Under the pieces are notes generated by a model. The model saw only the letters and a list, made by a program, of their open reading frames with translations, did not search any database and had not been told where the DNA came from. Below, piece after piece: positions 24,496 through 37,900 of a stretch of DNA of 64,000 bases. Position numbers and translations under genes: made by a program. Every line of letters begins with the position of its first letter. The first letter of the stretch is position 1. The DNA comes from Acridotheres tristis (lineage: Eukaryota; Chordata; Aves; Passeriformes; Sturnidae), in assembly GCA_037013685.1 (NCBI GenBank), contig CM072908.1:4911001-4975000 (forward strand). Reading direction: 5' to 3'.

Positions 24496-27400
24496 CATTG
24501 AATCAGGCACTGATCAGCCAAAAGTGATAAATATGCTTGGACTGAGGTGCCAGAAGCAGCTAGACATTATTTATTTTTGTCATGAAATATTCTCTTTGAC
24601 AGCCTAGGAAGGGCAACACTGCATTCCTGTGCAAAATGCAGTGAGCAGCACATTGGAGCAAAACTAACAGAGGAATTAATGTAATTACAATACAGGAAGT
24701 AGCAAGTCTAACTGGAGACACCTGAATGAAGTGCCTCAAGGATGGATGTGTGATTAAAGGAAGGAATTTAGGGCTCTTGACTTGAATTTCGAGCTTTTCC
24801 ATAGATGTCCTGTGTGGCTTGGGGCAAAATGCATCTGCAGGAGCACCCTGATCTGCAAAGCAGATATTTCTAGTGTTCCCCTGCCTCAGAATTGTAAGTC
24901 TGACAACCAAAATGTCTGTCAAAGGTGAGCAAATTCAAATGCAATGTGTTCTAGAAAGGAAAAGCAGTATTTGTTCATAGATCAAGAGATTCTGTACAAA
25001 AATTTAGATCAGGAAGAAACCCATATGTCAATATGCATAATGTCCTAAAAGACATCTGAGGAACAGCAGAAAATCTGGGAGCTGTGTTTAAAATACACCT
25101 TTGGTTCTGCCGTGTGGAATGGAGACTGCAAAGGTGTGAGTGTTCAAATCAGGTCTGACATTACTGCCAATATAAGTCATGCAGGTAAATCACTTGCATG
25201 TCTTGCATGTCAAACGTGTTACATGGCAAGTAAATGCAAGGGATTTCTCCCTCCTGGAGCTCTCCAAGAGGAAGATGCTGCCAGAAGTGTTGAAGTCCCT
25301 CTGCCTGGGTGAGTGTTTGGAGGGGCTCTCCTGCCTGAGTCAGTGCAGAGCCATAACCTGGAGCACTGTGACACCTCTGAATATGTTCCTTAAAATGCAG
25401 TTTTCCTTGGATTTCCTGGATGTCTGAGGCTCTCTGGAGAGGATGAAAAGAAACTTCAGTCTCTCTGATTTTGACACCCACCCTAATAGTTGCTTCCAGG
25501 TTTATTTTTTGTCAATTTTTTGAGAAGCCCATCTCACTGAAAAGTCAAGTCCCATGAGGGGAGAACCCTTCCAGGATGTGCCTGGAATGCTGAAGGTACC
25601 AGGTTATCAGGAGAGGTTTGGGAGAGGAAGGTATGGTGATGCCAACTCCCCTTTGTGCTCTGATCCATTCCAGTTCCTCACTGATCCCAGCTGGGCGTGC
25701 CAGGCTTGTAGCTGCAGGAGCAAACAACCATGGTGAAAGAGCAATGTTCCCTTGAAATTAAACCTTTGTGCTGAGATTCTGTTTATTGGTAACTTCCTAG
25801 TGCAAATGTGAGGAAAAAACACACTCTGGAATTCCCATTCATCTCCAAATCCTGTCCCTTAAAGAGATCTGCTCTTTCCCTGCACCTCACAGAAGATGTT
25901 CCCTGTCTCCAGAGTTCTCTTACACACTAAGTGCTGCTGATTTCTTTCTGATGAATATAATCAAGTCAGAAAGTAGCTGAGACTCATCACCTCTCTGCTG
26001 TCATACACACACAAAGCTCCTTCTCTCTCCCCCCCAGGTCCCAGGGTGGACAGCAGGTCAAATAGCAGTCACAGTGGGGGAGAGGGTTGCAGCGAAAGAA
26101 AATAATGAGGAAAACATTGACTTTGCTTTTCAGCTAGCCAGGAGGAGTTGGGTGAGAGAGTTCCTTCCCTGGTGAGTGCTGTGAGACAGTACAGTCTCCA
26201 TCCAGCAGGCGACTGCAAACGTGGATGGAGACACTGAAGACTTCTTTTTCATAGAAAGGCTCCTCTGGAATGCCTGCTGAGGTCTGCTGGGACCTTCCCA
26301 CATAAGGGTGGTGTTGGGTAATCTTGAAGTGCTGCAAATGTGGACAAGCTTTGTTGAAGCCCAAGGCCTTCTCCAAGGAATTTCCGCCCTTTGCCTTATT
26401 TTAATTTTGATTTTCCCTGCTCTCTCTGCTGCCTCCTGCTCTCCACTGCACTTTTTTTTCCCCTTCTGTTTTCCTATGTCATCACTGCACTTCTCTGTGC
26501 CATCATCTTGAAGCCAGATGTCATACAAGAGTCTGGAGTAAATCGAGATCGGGGTATCCATTTATTATCCTGCTGGAGGAATCCAGGAGCAGCTGCAGGA
26601 GCAGGTCACAGGAGTTTTACTTGCTCCAAACTCTGAAGGAATAAAAGAGTTCTCACTATCACTCTTACACAGGAGATTGCTGCTGGTTTAAAATTTGAAT
26701 GATGGAGAAACATGAGCTGGTCTGGGACATGTTCCCCTGAACAAAAAAAAAAAAAAGACCAAGTTTAAATGGGAGGATTTTTCAATTCAAGCTGGCTTCA
26801 AGGGCTGCTGTTTATATGAAGTGATTTTCAGAATTAGCAAGGAAGGGCTGGGAGGAGTCCTTTGTGTCTGATCTCTCAAGTTCGATATTTCATTTTGCAG
26901 TTTTTGATGAGAAGAAAATGTACCCTCATGTACCCTTGGTGAACTTTAAAAAGGTAATTCCAGCCATGTCCCAGCCAATGGCACATTTTCAGCTGCATGA
27001 CAAAAAGGAGTGGGCCCTGAAAGTGGGAGCTGTACCCTCCCCACTCACCCATTGTTCTGTTGAGGTTGAAAAGCAATAGAGTCTGTCCCTCAAGCTCTTC
27101 TAGAACTGCACAGAAAGTGCCTGGGCAAGTGTTTCTGATGTTTGCAGAGAAACTTGTTGTACTTTTATGTAATGTGTTAATTAGTGTGGGTGGGTATGAT
27201 CAGATCTAGTCTTGCAAGCCTTTCCGACAACTCCCTGAACACTCCCACCTTCAGATATTAACAGAGAGCACTTGCAAAAGCTCCTGAAAACCCAGTAACA
27301 GACTTAATGCAGGCAGAGCATAAGTGGGTGCATGTGTTTCAAAGGGAACACATCTGCTTGTAGCAGACATGAATGTGGCCTAGTGCCTTCCTCGAGCTGA

Positions 27401-30400
27401 AATGCAACTGTTGAGAAAAGAACACAGGGTGACCCTTGGATCATCTCTTTCGTTCTTATTTCTTCACATGGCTTTAATAAATTTAATCTACGTGACAGCA
27501 CTGGTTCCTAAGTTTGGGGTAAAGCAAGATCATATCAAATGCAGTATTTTTCATTTTTACCAACCACCAGCCCTGAGAATGAGAATATTCTGCACTGTCT
27601 GCAGCTCTCACCTCCCCGGCACTAAGATCCTGGAATGTTTGGAGTCTGAGCAAACCTGTCAGTCACCAGCAGCAGTTCCATTCTCTAGGGAACAGAATCC
27701 TCTTTGACTTAATGCTTTTCTGAAGGAGATGCTGAGCCATGAGTAGTGGCAGCCACAGATTCAGGGACTTAAAGAAAGACAAGAGGAAACACAGAACTCC
27801 ACCTGCTCCCTGCAGCTCTTTCCCCTCTGTCCCGTGTTTCCTGTGGGAAGATGCCAATTCAGATATTTCTTGCCCCCTTTACCACCTCTCTTCTACTGAG
27901 GTCACCTCTGCACCCTCATTCAGTACCTTCAGGAAGCTGAAGCTTCAGCACAAGCACCCCTGTCTGTGTTCCAGGGATTTGGATCAGCAGGTGAGCAGTG
28001 GGAGAGCAGACAGAGGCTGTTCTGGGAGCTGAGCTGCCCCAGCTGCAGAGCACAGCTGGAAGACACAGCACACACCTGATTGTGCCCTGGGCATCAAAGA
28101 CAGCCAGTCCCTGCCCCGTCCCTGTCATCTTTGCTTTCAGCATCTCACCCTCTTCTGTTCCTGTGACAGATCCTGTGAGCAGGAGCACACACTGACCCAG
28201 CCTGCCTGGACTGGACTAAAGGCACAAACCTCTGAGACAATTTATATCTTCACACCTCCCCAAAGAGTCCAAACCTACTGGCTCCTTATGTTCACCTTTG
28301 CTATGGGCATTGTTACATATTAGCACAGCAAAAAATTAAGGCAAATGTGTGATGATTTTTTATGCATCATGTAATGGTTTTTTTCTGTGTAAAACTGGAA
28401 TAATTCCTCCTTAAATGAGGGAAGAAAGCACTGTAATTGGAGTTGGAGAGTGACTGAAAAGTATATGAGAATACAAAATAGAAGATAAGATGCAATCTTA
28501 GGGGGAGTGTGATGGCCCTAAACAGACAGAGGCAAGATGCCACCTTACATCCCTGAAGTTATATAATAACAGAGGCGTGTGATTTCCAGCCAAATGCAAA
28601 GTCTATAAAAGAAGCCCGTTGTTGCTCCTGCTCATTCCAGTGGGTCACCATGCCCTAAAAAGCAGTCAATTAATTTTGTAGCTTGCTGGCTTGGAAACTC
28701 CAATATGCTGGTAACTAATGGCTGACTCTTGGGGTTTTTTTGAGGGAGGGAAAGCAGCCCAAACATGTAAAAACAAGGGACAGTTTGACTCCCTACTCAC
28801 TTTTTCCAGCTGCAAGGGCCATCCATCATGCTAGGTATTACAAGGACCTGTGCTTCTCTGCCTTGTGTCAGCAATCATCCTGACCTGGTGCTACTAAGTA
28901 GATGTGATTCCATTTCCTACTTTTTTCTTAAGCAAAAGCATTTTTTAAATACTATTTTTCTTTATCTGAGTGAGTGGCCTCTATATTGTACAGGCTTTTC
29001 ACAGACAGGCATCCTGGACATGAAGTTTCTCTATCTATGTTCGTCAAGTGATAATGAAGAGAATACAGAAGTGGAGAGTTCCCACTGGTATCTTCCTTCC
29101 CCAACTGTGTGGAGCTAAGGAGAGGAGCACTGCTGGGAGATCAGTGCCTTCAATCAATCCAGCTCAGAAGCCTGCTGGCTTCTGTCTGAAAATGACCCTG
29201 GCTTCCAGAATTGTCTTCCTGCAGGTCCCTGGGGCATTTGGCACCGAGTTGGGTTTCCTGAGCAGGTCACTGTCACAGTGCACTAGTGCAGTAAAGGCTG
29301 CACGTACAAACTCTCAACAGATGGATTTAAACTTCTGGTCCCACAGGATGCTCTTGAAGAATGCAGATTAAAGGAGGAGGTGACATCAGGTACCCAGTAC
29401 AAACCCAAGCACTGAGGGAGGGCTCTGCTTGTCCATAGATGCCAGAGAACTTCAGAGCACAACTCCCACCTCAGATCTGACCCTTGACTGGGCCCTTGGA
29501 CCACCATGTGCAAACCCTGGGCATCAGGAGTACATGAATTGAGACTTTCTTCATTTTTTAGCATCAGACACTTCGGGGTGTAGCCACCAGCTGCCCTTGG
29601 GCATCACTGTTGATCTGATCAGTGTTCCCAGACACTGAGCTGGCAGCACTCACTTCAGCCATAAGATCAGGAGGCAATTCCTTGCTGTCTTTTCCAGGAA
29701 AGTCAAGCATTAGTGCCTTTGTGCAGAGAGGACTGAAGGAAGTGCAGAGTGACAGGGTCTCTGGGGTGTTTTGGCAACATAAATGCTGCTGTCATATGGA
29801 ATAAGAAAAAAGGGCTCATGTCAGAGGAATGTTAACAGAAGATAGAAATGGCAATAATGGAAAACAAGTGGTATCCAAACATGTAATTCCTGTTCCCAGA
29901 GCCTGCTGGGAACACTGATTCCCTGCAGGCACAGGGAAGTCAGTTCACTCCACAGTCTTACACCTCCTTCAACTCTGCCTACTACAAGTAGCAGCAGAGG
30001 TGACAAGCTCACGATCTCTGCTCTCTCAACTGTTAAATGTAGCAAAATAGGTGCTAAAAAAAAAAATAAATCCATCCATCAGAGAACAAAGCAATTCTTT
30101 GGGTCAGTGTCAGCCATAAAGAATGGAGGAGTCTCTCAGGTACCAGAAAAAGGAGCCACATCAGCTCCTGTCTGATTCCTTGAGGTCTTGGGCCACATCT
30201 CCCCTTGTTTTAATGGTAATAAATGTGGAGGAACATGTTTGACTCAATTCAGCCATGGGGTTAAACAGAATCACAGATTCTATTTAATGGCTCTCCTCTT
30301 CCCAGCAATAAAATACCTTGTGCTCTTTCCTGAACTCCCATCAGAGCTGCAAATTCATGGAGAGCACTTGTGGAGCCAGGCAATATTTTACTCCTGTTCT

Positions 30401-33400
30401 AAGGACTGTGCAGAAGACAGTGGAGAGAGACACGAGCAAGCACTACCACGTGTGCGTTGGTGGCTGAATAGTCTGTGACTTTCAATATTCTGATATTTTT
30501 GACTATTCAGTAGAAGCAATCTGACATGTTTCTCAACTGTCTGTTATAGCCAAAAAACCTTCTTCACCCACATCAACTGTTACAATATTTTTGAACATTA
30601 AATCACATTCAGTTTCTCTGTTGTCCTGTTGTTTTAGCTGAGGTTTAACAAGCATGTTAATCAAATTTTCAAATACAGCCTTGAATTTCTTTAGAAGTGA
30701 TCTGATGCTGGTGTAGAAAAATAATTCAAAAAACCCCAGTGTTGATGTCCTGTAGCAAAAGGTTTTACATATGTTAAAAAGCACATAAATAATTTACAAA
30801 CAACTGAGTTTGATTGTGCAAAGAATGCTCTGCTTCCATCATCCCAGGGATACAGAATTGAGCCTCCTGACCTCATTCTGTTTTACACATGCAGAGTCAA
30901 AGCATCTTCATTCCAGTTTTAAAAATAAATTACAGAATTATAAATTTCCTTATGTAAAAACTACTGCTTGGCTTTGAATTCAGGCAAGTACACACAGCTC
31001 TGACCCCACATCAATTATGAAAATAATGTTAATTCTTTCCAATTCTGAAGCCCAGGATTTAGGAGCAGTTATACTTTCTGGATGGAGATGTCACATTTCC
31101 TGTGATGCAACGTGGGAGGTAGAGTTGCAATCTTCAATGTTTCCGTTTAAAATCCCCTTCCCATTGCCAGCCAGAGTTGCCAGTGGCTCCTAAAGGCACA
31201 GAGCAGAGGAAGTTCTGTTCCATCTTTCCCCTGACCTGAGTTCACTGGAGAAGAGCTGCTTTTGAATGAGCCACAGGAGCCATGCTGAGTTTATTTGAGT
31301 TGGGTTTATATTAGGTCTGATTTCTGCTGATCCCTTCATTTTTCATCATTTCATTTGTCTCTCCCAATTGTTCCCGTTAGAGAGGGCTGTGTTTGGAGAG
31401 TTCCCGAGCCAGAATGCTGTGCCTGCAGATTGTTCATCTCTGCACCATCCCCTCAGGCATCCCCTCACCTGAGCCCTGTGCACACCTTCTGACACATTAA
31501 CTCTGCAAACCACCCTAAATATCTTCAGATTCGTTCCTTTGAAGCGTGAAGTGTAGCTAAACCCCAGAGAGCTGTTAGTTCTGTTCATAACTGCACATTC
31601 TGTTTAACACCCACACGATCCGAATTTGAACTGGGAAGGACTGGGAGGGAGTGGGTGGCCAGAACCTCACTTTATGGTTAGAGGGGGAATCATAAGGTAA
31701 AAGTCATCTGTGGAAAAATAGAAACACGGTGCAAGCCCCAATACCCAGCACTTGATTTCTTCTGATAATTTACCACATACAAATAGTAAAATAGATTATT
31801 TTGGCGACAAAAATAAAAGACAAAATAAAAGATAAAAAGATTAAAGACACTTCAGAGTGTCTTTTTGCAGTCTGAGGTACACATCCTTTAAGGCTGGGCA
31901 AGCAACTTGTATTCCAGTTATCTTTATTACAGCCAGCAGCCCTGCTTTACATGGGCTGTAAAATCAGCCTGTTTTCTTTCAATAGACCATTTTTACATAA
32001 ATTTCTTTCAGATTTTCATTTATCAAATATTTTATGCACATGATGGTTCTTGGCCAGTGATTTCCTTGCAAGCTCCTCGCCGTAACTCCCGCTTTGAGCG
32101 TTTGCCATTCATTAATGCAGAGTTTTCCTGTGGAACTGGCCATCCCAAGCACATGGTGGCTTTGCTTTCTCCTGCCTGGATGCCTTCCAAGCCCACAGAA
32201 AGCTTTCTGGGGGCTCCAGGATGTCTGGTGATGACTGTGAGATGGCTTCTGGCAGCAGTGTTAATGCGAATGCATATTTGAGTGTGTTCTCATGACATAT
32301 TTCCTATCCCGTGACCAAAAACGTGCCTGTAGACATTTTCAAGGGAAAAAACCCTAATTTGGGATACTGTTAAAAGTGCATTTGCCTTTACTTATAGCAG
32401 AAAATTTTCGCAGTTTGGTTTTGTTTCTTTCACTGAATTTGCCTCTCAGCCTCAGATCATCAGAGGAAAAATAATCACACTGGAAATCCTGCAAAGAGTT
32501 CATTAAAATAAGAGTGACCTCCTAACATCAGGGCATGGCATATTTCCACATGAGGAGAATGGCATGATGGTGTTTTGGGATTTGTGTTGCTGCACAGTCA
32601 CCCTTGGTTCACTTAAGAAAATAAAGTGGATGAGAGTTGTGCTGCAGTTGAGGTTTGGGAAGTAAGGAAAGGCAGGAAAAGCACTGCACATTGTTTGACT
32701 CTCACCTGTGCCAGCCCGGCCCTGCCAGAGCATTTCCACTTGTTACAGACATAGGAAGGGTGACACACAAAATGGCACAGCCTCACCTGGTGTCACACAG
32801 TGAGATAATTTATGATTGTACTGCTGGTACAACCCTTAGGGTCACCCAAAGACCCTTTGGTGACATCATGAGTTTCTGACCTGGCTGGGGCTGCCAAAAT
32901 CTGGGTCAGAAGTCCCAACAAAATACAGTATTTGTTCATTATCTGTTGCTTAATTATTGCACTCTGTATAGAAAAACCCCAGTGGCAAATCTCTAATCGG
33001 ATTTTCACACTTGCTCTTGAATGGTTGGATTGGATTGCTGCTTCCTCTTAATGCCATAATTACAACATTTCCATGCCTTAAACCAAAACAAGGCTTGGAA
33101 ACGTAGCCCTGTGGCTGCTGCAGCCCAGGGATGTTCTGGGAGAAGGGGGGAGGTATCTGCTGTGCTGAATTGGCCTGGAAATCACACAGAGGCTCTGAGG
33201 GTTTCATCACAGAAATGTTTGCTCAGTGGCACTCACGATGGGCTTTTTTCTTGGAACTGTGAGCAAACGTAGCCTTTGTTTGCATTTTTCTGTGGGATTT
33301 GTTTACTGTTCATTTGTGCTGCACATGCTGTGAGAAATTAAGCCATTATGTCCTTTTTTCCCCCCATTCTCCTGCTTTCATTCCTCTCGCCCCCCTTCAA

Positions 33401-33960
33401 AATCCTTACAATTCCTTTCATTACTTGGTGTTAACAGGACAAAAGAAATAAATACTTGAAAGAAGATACAAGCTGTGTTTCTGTTTGACTTTGGAGCTGC
33501 TGTGGTAACCAAATACCAGTCTGCAAGGTCAGGAAAAGAAAGGAAGAAATAAGAAAACTGCCCAAGAGCTCAGACCATGGGGCTCATTGGCTTTTGACCA
33601 GCAATTTCCAGCCACATGCCCCTAGAGCTGAGCAGTCACTCTGTAAATCTCTGAGTGTTTCATATAGTTTCCTTGTCATGTGGCCATTAAGTTTTATAAC
33701 CTTTATATTTCAAGGGAAACAATGAACGTGAATTCCTTCGAAATGCCCTAATAGATCCCACATGTGAGAGATCTTTCATATTTTGGTTGCCCTGTAGGTG
33801 CTGGAGCTGCCCGTGGATGGTTGGATGTGCCTGGCCAAGGGACCCTCCTGCTGCTGGCTGCTGTCCCCTCCCCAGTGCTGAGGTCACTGTCCAGCCACGC
33901 CAGGAGCAGTGTCCAGCTGGGAGAGCCCTGGGAGCTGCCCAGGGACTGCAGGACATCCCT
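24496..33960. other. Intergenic DNA, no supported gene
   Basis: The open frames in this stretch are all short, unmatched and lacking codon-level resemblance to known proteins. It contains scattered homopolymers (for example A13 near 26.74 kb) and a small near-palindrome at 32841-32864. I see no CpG island, RNA gene or recognisable exon. Confidence 0.6.
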
Positions 33961-33966
33961 GGGGCA

Positions 33967-34092
33967 AGGAAACTGGAAAGGGAAAGGGAAACTGGAAAGG
34001 GAAAGGAAAAGGAAAAGGAAAAGGAAAAGGAAAAGGAAAAGGAAAAGGAAAAGGAAAAGGAAAAGGAAAAGGAAAAGGAAAAGAAAAGGAAA
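33967..34092. repeat. AAAAGG hexamer microsatellite (purine tract)
   Basis: From about 34003 to 34085 the plus strand is a nearly perfect (AAAAGG)n array. It is preceded by degenerate GGAAAG/GGAAACT units. The strand is purely purine over more than 80 bp. Open frames through it encode Lys-Glu or Lys-Gly repeats, which are repeat artefacts and not a gene. Confidence 0.95.
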
Positions 34093-34507
34093 TCACCAGT
34101 CCTGGATCCAGCATTGATCCAGCTACTGGGATGTCATTCTTGGTTTCAATATGGATCCAGCTGCATCAGTCCAGCTGATGGGATGTCCAGGATCCTGGGG
34201 ACACCACCCAGGCTTGGGGGGTGCCTTTTTATGGACAGGTTTTCCCATTGTCAGGATTTCTTTCTCACTTTCTATGCAGATCAGATGTCATGGATGTTCT
34301 TTCAGACCTTTCTGGAAATGGGTTGGAGGCTTTGTGGTCTCTGGTGATCTTGATCCCCCTTAGAGTCCCTGCCCACTTCCCAGCCTCATTCCTTGTGCTG
34401 TGCTTGTCTCCAGGAGCATCAACAAGGATGTTTGTCCCAGGAAAGCGCTGCCTTACACCCACATGGGCCCTCCTCCAGCCACATTTTGTTCTTTCTCACG
34501 GCATGTT

Positions 34508-34634
34508 ATCAACAACAATCCCTGTTTGTGATCAACAATCCCTGTTTGTGATCAACAATCCCTGTTTGTGATCAACAACAATCCCTGTTTGTGATCAACA
34601 ATCCCTGTTTGTGATCAACAACAATCCCTGTCTG
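34508..34634. repeat. Tandem repeat with alternating 20- and 23-bp units
   Basis: Six copies of ATCAACAATCCCTGTTTGTG occur. Three of them carry an extra CAA (ATCAACAACAATCC...). The order is 23, 20, 20, 23, 20, 23, and the last copy has CTGTCTG. Near-identity of the copies implies recent expansion. Confidence 0.9.
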
Positions 34635-34864
34635 TCATTGCCAGCAGCCCCTGGTTGGCTCTGCAGCCACCCTGCTCCCAGTGTGTGACACACACACATT
34701 TATCTCCTGGGACTCTGCAGCCCAGGGGTGGGGTGGGGCTCCAGTGGAATCTTTCAGAGCTGTGGGAAGGGGTGGGTCATGGAGAAACCCCAGAACCACA
34801 AGAACTCCTTAGAGCTCATCTAAGGCTGTCAGGGTCGTGGGTTTCCCTGTCCTTGGCTGTAATT

Positions 34865-34960
34865 TAGAATCACAGACTATTCTGGTTTGGAAGGGACCTC
34901 CCAAGGGGATCCTCCATCGAGTCCAACTGGAATGGTCTGTTCAGGGATTGGAGCCACACC
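34865..34960 (-). mobile_element. CR1 retrotransposon 3'-end fragment
   Basis: TAGAATCACAGACTATTCTG followed by GTTTGGAAGGGACCTC and GAGTCCAACTGG is the reverse complement of the CR1 3' terminus. The far edge is uncertain; similarity fades after about 34960. Confidence 0.7.
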
Positions 34961-34969
34961 TTTGGTGGT

Positions 34970-37900
34970 ATCAGCACCATGCTCCATCCAGCTGGGCTGA
35001 TCCCACTGAATTCCTTTGTTTTAAGCATCGTTCCTGGATCTCTTGGTGTTGACTCTGGCCCTGGAGAAGGGGGTACTGTGCACCCTGAGCTGAGCCTGTT
35101 CCCACAGCAGGCTCTGGAATTGTGCCCTGAGATCCTGGAGGGGAGCTTTGTGTCTGTGAGGGTCTGGCTGCTGCCACGGGGGACAAAAATCTTCCTCTGG
35201 AGCCAGCAAGAGCTGAAGAATCTGCCTGAGAGGCTGAAAGGGTGAATTTCTGATTGCTGCCCTCTTACATCTTCATGATGTGGGATGGTTTTTTGGGAGC
35301 AGGGGATGAAGGTGTTGGAGTTTGCATGTTTGTGGTGGGTTTTTTTCCTGGTTTTGTTTGGGGTTTTTTCCCCACAAACAGAAGCCTCTAATTTGGATAC
35401 ATGGAGAAGAGGACATAGATTTCCTTTGAAGCTTGACCTGTTAATAGCTCTCGTGTATTTTTAAAGTGAAAGTTGTCTCTCTCAATGTTTTCACAAGCTC
35501 TTTTCTATTATGAAGAAACTCGGGTTTTGGGCTGAATTATTAAAATGGCTGCATCAACCATGTGCACTCTTTTTTTTTTTTTTTAATTAAGTGATTCTTA
35601 AGCTGCACCTGTAAACAATTTGAGCTTCATTACATTCAGCTTACCTTTAATTATGCAGGCATGGCATCTTTTGAAGCATTTTTGCTTTTCTGTGTGGTGG
35701 CTGGAAGGAGCAAACAGGGATCTGTGGCACTGAGCTCTGTGATTGACTTTCTCTCTCACCTGTTGCAACAATCCTGCTCCTTTTTACCCACCCATGACTA
35801 ATTCCAGCAGTTTTGAAGAGGCATTAAAATCCACAACAAAGTTTGCACAAAGGATTCCTTGTATGGAAATGATATGTTGTTAGTTATTTTATAGATTAAT
35901 TATTTGAGGCAGTGGTGAGTACCTGTGCTGGCCCTACTGTTTAGGAATACAGGTACCAGGAGAATTATGAGTTATGCCATGTGGGCTGAGGGGTTTTTGT
36001 GTATCCTCAGTTCACTTATGTAGCAGTTTGAAGTTTCATGTCCTCCTGACAGCCTTACTTGACTCTTCTCAGCAATTTTCATGCCTTGAAAAAATAGAGC
36101 ATTAGATGGGGAGGGTGGTGCTGGATCATGTGCTTTGGTAAGGGCCTGGGGTTTTTTATTTCAAAGTACTCTTTGTAAACTGGTATTTTGCTACTTTGGT
36201 GTGGGAGTGGTGAAGTTTGGAATGGATGGTGTCACTAAATTAGTGACCACATCAGAACTGGGCCAGTTTTCACTGCTCCCAGAGAAACGGAGCCCTGTGT
36301 CAAGGCGAGGTCATCTGCTGATCCTGAGAAACAAGTTTAATATTGTTCTTAGACCACAAGGAATTTCCACTTATTGTAAAGCTGTTTCTGCCCTCCCTGC
36401 CAGTGGGACGGGAACTTTGTGTGTGCAGACACACTGTAATGGAGTTCTGGGCACTCTGATGATACAGATTGTAAAAATATAAAGTTGTCTGTGAGGGTCA
36501 GTGCTGGACCTGAGGCAGCTCAGGTGTATCAAAGCCATGGCACAGCTGTGAGGTTCTTTGTCAGGTCAAAAATGATCAAGTTAAGGAAGCCTCAGCTGGG
36601 ATTGGATTCTGCTGCATTCACAGAATCTTGGGCACACCTGAAGTCCCCGTGTCAGGGGGTGAGAGCAGGGTGCCAGGTGGGAACGGCAGTGTGGATCCGG
36701 GCAGGGTAAACACCGAAGGGAGCAGGGGCTGCTCAGAGCAGCAGGCACAGCTCAGCAGGTTTGGCTGGTGCCCTGCTCTGAAGCTGTGCCCAGCCCATGG
36801 AGAAGCCCATCAAACACTCTTTGTGTTGGGAACAGTCCTGAGCGCAGCAGGAGGACAAGGGGAGCCTGCCAGCAGCTTCTCTGCCGTTTGCATCAGCAGC
36901 AGCGAGCCGTGACGTGCGGAGGGGAGAGGTGCTGGGAGTGTTCCCAGAGCCGTGCCCAGCACAGCAGGGCCAATCCCGGCAATCCTGTCACCCGTTTCTT
37001 GGGCACAGGGGCAGGATGGGCAGGGAGCTGTAGATTACCAGGGAAAGGGAAACAGCTCAGCAGCTTCTGAGCAAACCTTGGCTGTATTCTGCAGGGGGAG
37101 CAGCTTATGGGTGTATAAAGGTCTGCGGATCAGGGAATCCTGTTCTCCAAAGAGCAGCAGTAGCACACCTTGATACCCTCCAGCCTTTCCTCCACTGAAT
37201 TTATGGGATTTGTTGTCAGAAAAGCTCTTTAGGGTCTCCCTGCTCATGTTCTGTGTTACTGCAGCTACTGCACTCTGCTTTGAAAAATTTAAATTTGCCT
37301 GTCAGGTTCCTTTAGAGGATCTTGAGCTGCAGAAATGAGGTGATGGACATACTGGGTTAATTGGTATTTCAGAGGCTGTGAGTGTGGGAACTGTGTCCAG
37401 TCCCCTGGCAGGGGCTGCTGGGGGGATCAGGGATCATCAGGAGCTGCTTTAGGAAGTTCTGCATCCTCCAGGAGCGAGAGGATGCAGAGGAGGGGGGAGC
37501 AGAGGAGGGGGGGGTGCAGGAGGTGCCATCCAGCCTTGGGAAGGCTGATAAACTGGAACACCGTGTCAGGCAATGTTGCTGACTCCAGGGCTTTTGTGTT
37601 CGCTCTTGTTGAAGTTTAGAGCATAAATAATGATTATCTGTGCAGTGCTGGGGCTCTGCTCTGTGCTTGGCCCTGTGTCCCAGCCCCCTCCCCTCGGCAG
37701 GGTCAGGGAGAAGGGAATTAGAGGCGGTGTCTTTGGCTGACATGAACCCACTGGGGAGGGATGAGAGGAAGGGGGTCTTGGGGGCTGGGTTCAGAGCAAG
37801 GTTAGCCAAATATCGGATAAATTAAGCAAGAGAAACAGACAGCTCAGCTTGCAGTGAACTTTTCACCCAGCTAACCTGTTCCTCACCCTGCCTTGCACAG

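Noticed and set aside
33787..34347. 186-codon open frame with Lys-Glu repeats
   Set aside because: The repeat part is the AAAAGG array and other frames and the opposite strand are equally open. No homology.
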